Shown here: piece by piece, positions 63,561 to 64,000 of the stretch
How positions within the stretch are numbered: position 1 is the first letter of the stretch
How the letters are laid out: every line of letters starts with the position of its first letter
Assembly (NCBI RefSeq): GCF_019431045.1
Contig: NZ_JAHXPT010000006.1
Location: forward strand, 153,532 to 217,531
Reading direction: 5' to 3'
Length of the DNA stretch: 64,000 bases
DNA from: Clostridium weizhouense
Lineage (GTDB): Bacteria; Bacillota; Clostridia; Clostridiales; Clostridiaceae
Position numbers and translations under genes: made by a program
Notes under the pieces: model-generated
What the model was told of the DNA's origin: nothing
Database searches by the model: none
The model's input: the letters and a program-made list of their open reading frames with translations, nothing else

Positions 63561-64000
63561 ATGGGAGAAATTCATAAACTAAGAGTAAAATCACCATATG
63601 AGTTAATGAAGATAGTAGATATAAAAATTGAAAATAAGCCAAATCAACATGGATATTTGTATTTAAAATGTTTGATAGATGAAAGTATAAATTTTAATTC
63701 TGCTATAAAAGCTTCTATAGAAGATGAAATATGTGTATATGAAGAACTAGAGAATACAAATAATGAGAATAAAAGTACAAGTAGTGATGAAAAGATAGCT
63801 AATATAAATGAGGTTAATGAAGGAAATAGTAAAAGATTATTTAATGGAATAGTTCAAAATATTAGGACAAGTAATGTAGATGGAATATACTATTTAGAAA
63901 TTCAAGCCTTAACTTCAAGTATTAAATTAGATATAGAAAAAAAGAGTAGATCATTTCAAAATATTGATATGACATATGATGAACTTATAAATGAAATAGT
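63561..64000 (+). CDS. Second VgrG-like spike protein, partial (runs off the window)
   Basis: ATG 63561 with AAAGGGGG upstream. The first 146 residues are visible. RLFNGIVQNIRTSNVDGIYY and LEIQALTSSIKLDIEKKSRS, then FQNIDMTYDELINEIV, align with LFEGILTKVRIKAKNDVRTL, LEIEALSKTFLMDIRKNNG and FQDPNLTYSDIFN of the protein at 60447. It is therefore a paralogous spike N-terminal domain, here with an Asn/Glu-rich insertion (about 70-100). The C-terminal part is not visible and may carry an effector or needle domain. Confidence 0.78.
   Translation, partial: MGEIHKLRVKSPYELMKIVDIKIENKPNQHGYLYLKCLIDESINFNSAIKASIEDEICVYEELENTNNENKSTSSDEKIANINEVNEGNSKRLFNGIVQNIRTSNVDGIYYLEIQALTSSIKLDIEKKSRSFQNIDMTYDELINEI

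Overview
The window is low-GC, AT-rich DNA with purine-rich ribosome binding sites (AGGAGG, AAGGGGG), strong intrinsic terminators and gene families typical of Clostridium sensu stricto (class Clostridia). The many cell-wall-binding repeat proteins resemble those of solvent-producing and related clostridia; species cannot be fixed from sequence reading alone. I see no rRNA, tRNA or CRISPR array.

Layout. 0-8 kb: end of a surface-polysaccharide cluster (WbqC-like protein, two DegT-type aminotransferases, an NAD-dependent epimerase, then rmlA, rmlC, rmlD and rmlB for dTDP-L-rhamnose). 8-13.6 kb: small-RNA and small-peptide candidates, a P-loop/PD-(D/E)XK protein, galU, a VanZ-like protein and an unknown secreted protein. 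13.8-31 kb: membrane and secreted proteins with C-terminal cell-wall-binding (ChW/choline-binding-like) repeats, interrupted by a REP-associated tyrosine transposase (RAYT) and a flotillin, and ending in a probably very highly expressed surface protein. 30-38 kb: a MalT/LuxR-type regulator, a short repeat protein, a chemoreceptor, a DUF3784-like protein and a HipA-like kinase. 38.6-54 kb: four more repeat proteins, a TPR-GAF-GGDEF diguanylate cyclase, a two-component pair whose kinase is frameshifted, and a two-domain autolysin. 54-59.5 kb: a family-4 6-phospho-glycosidase and a LevR-type sigma-54 activator. 59.8-64 kb: the start of an operon with VgrG-like, PAAR-like and Imm11-like proteins, suggesting a contractile-injection-type spike or effector module; it runs off the window.

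The most striking structure is a set of twelve GC-rich perfect palindromes (22 or 33 bp, built from ACCCCAGGGGT/ACCCCTGGGGT units) between 6.7 and 38.6 kb, all intergenic. Two of them bracket the single RAYT gene. In nine of the twelve the palindrome continues outward by 5-11 bp of locus-specific, perfectly symmetric flank. I read this as a clostridial REP/RAYT system that probably inserted into, or remodels, hairpins. At least four further families of short inverted-repeat elements occupy the intergenic DNA. One supplies a terminator-like hairpin to the chemoreceptor gene, one has landed in a small ORF, and one carries a small membrane-peptide gene broken by a 14-bp duplication.
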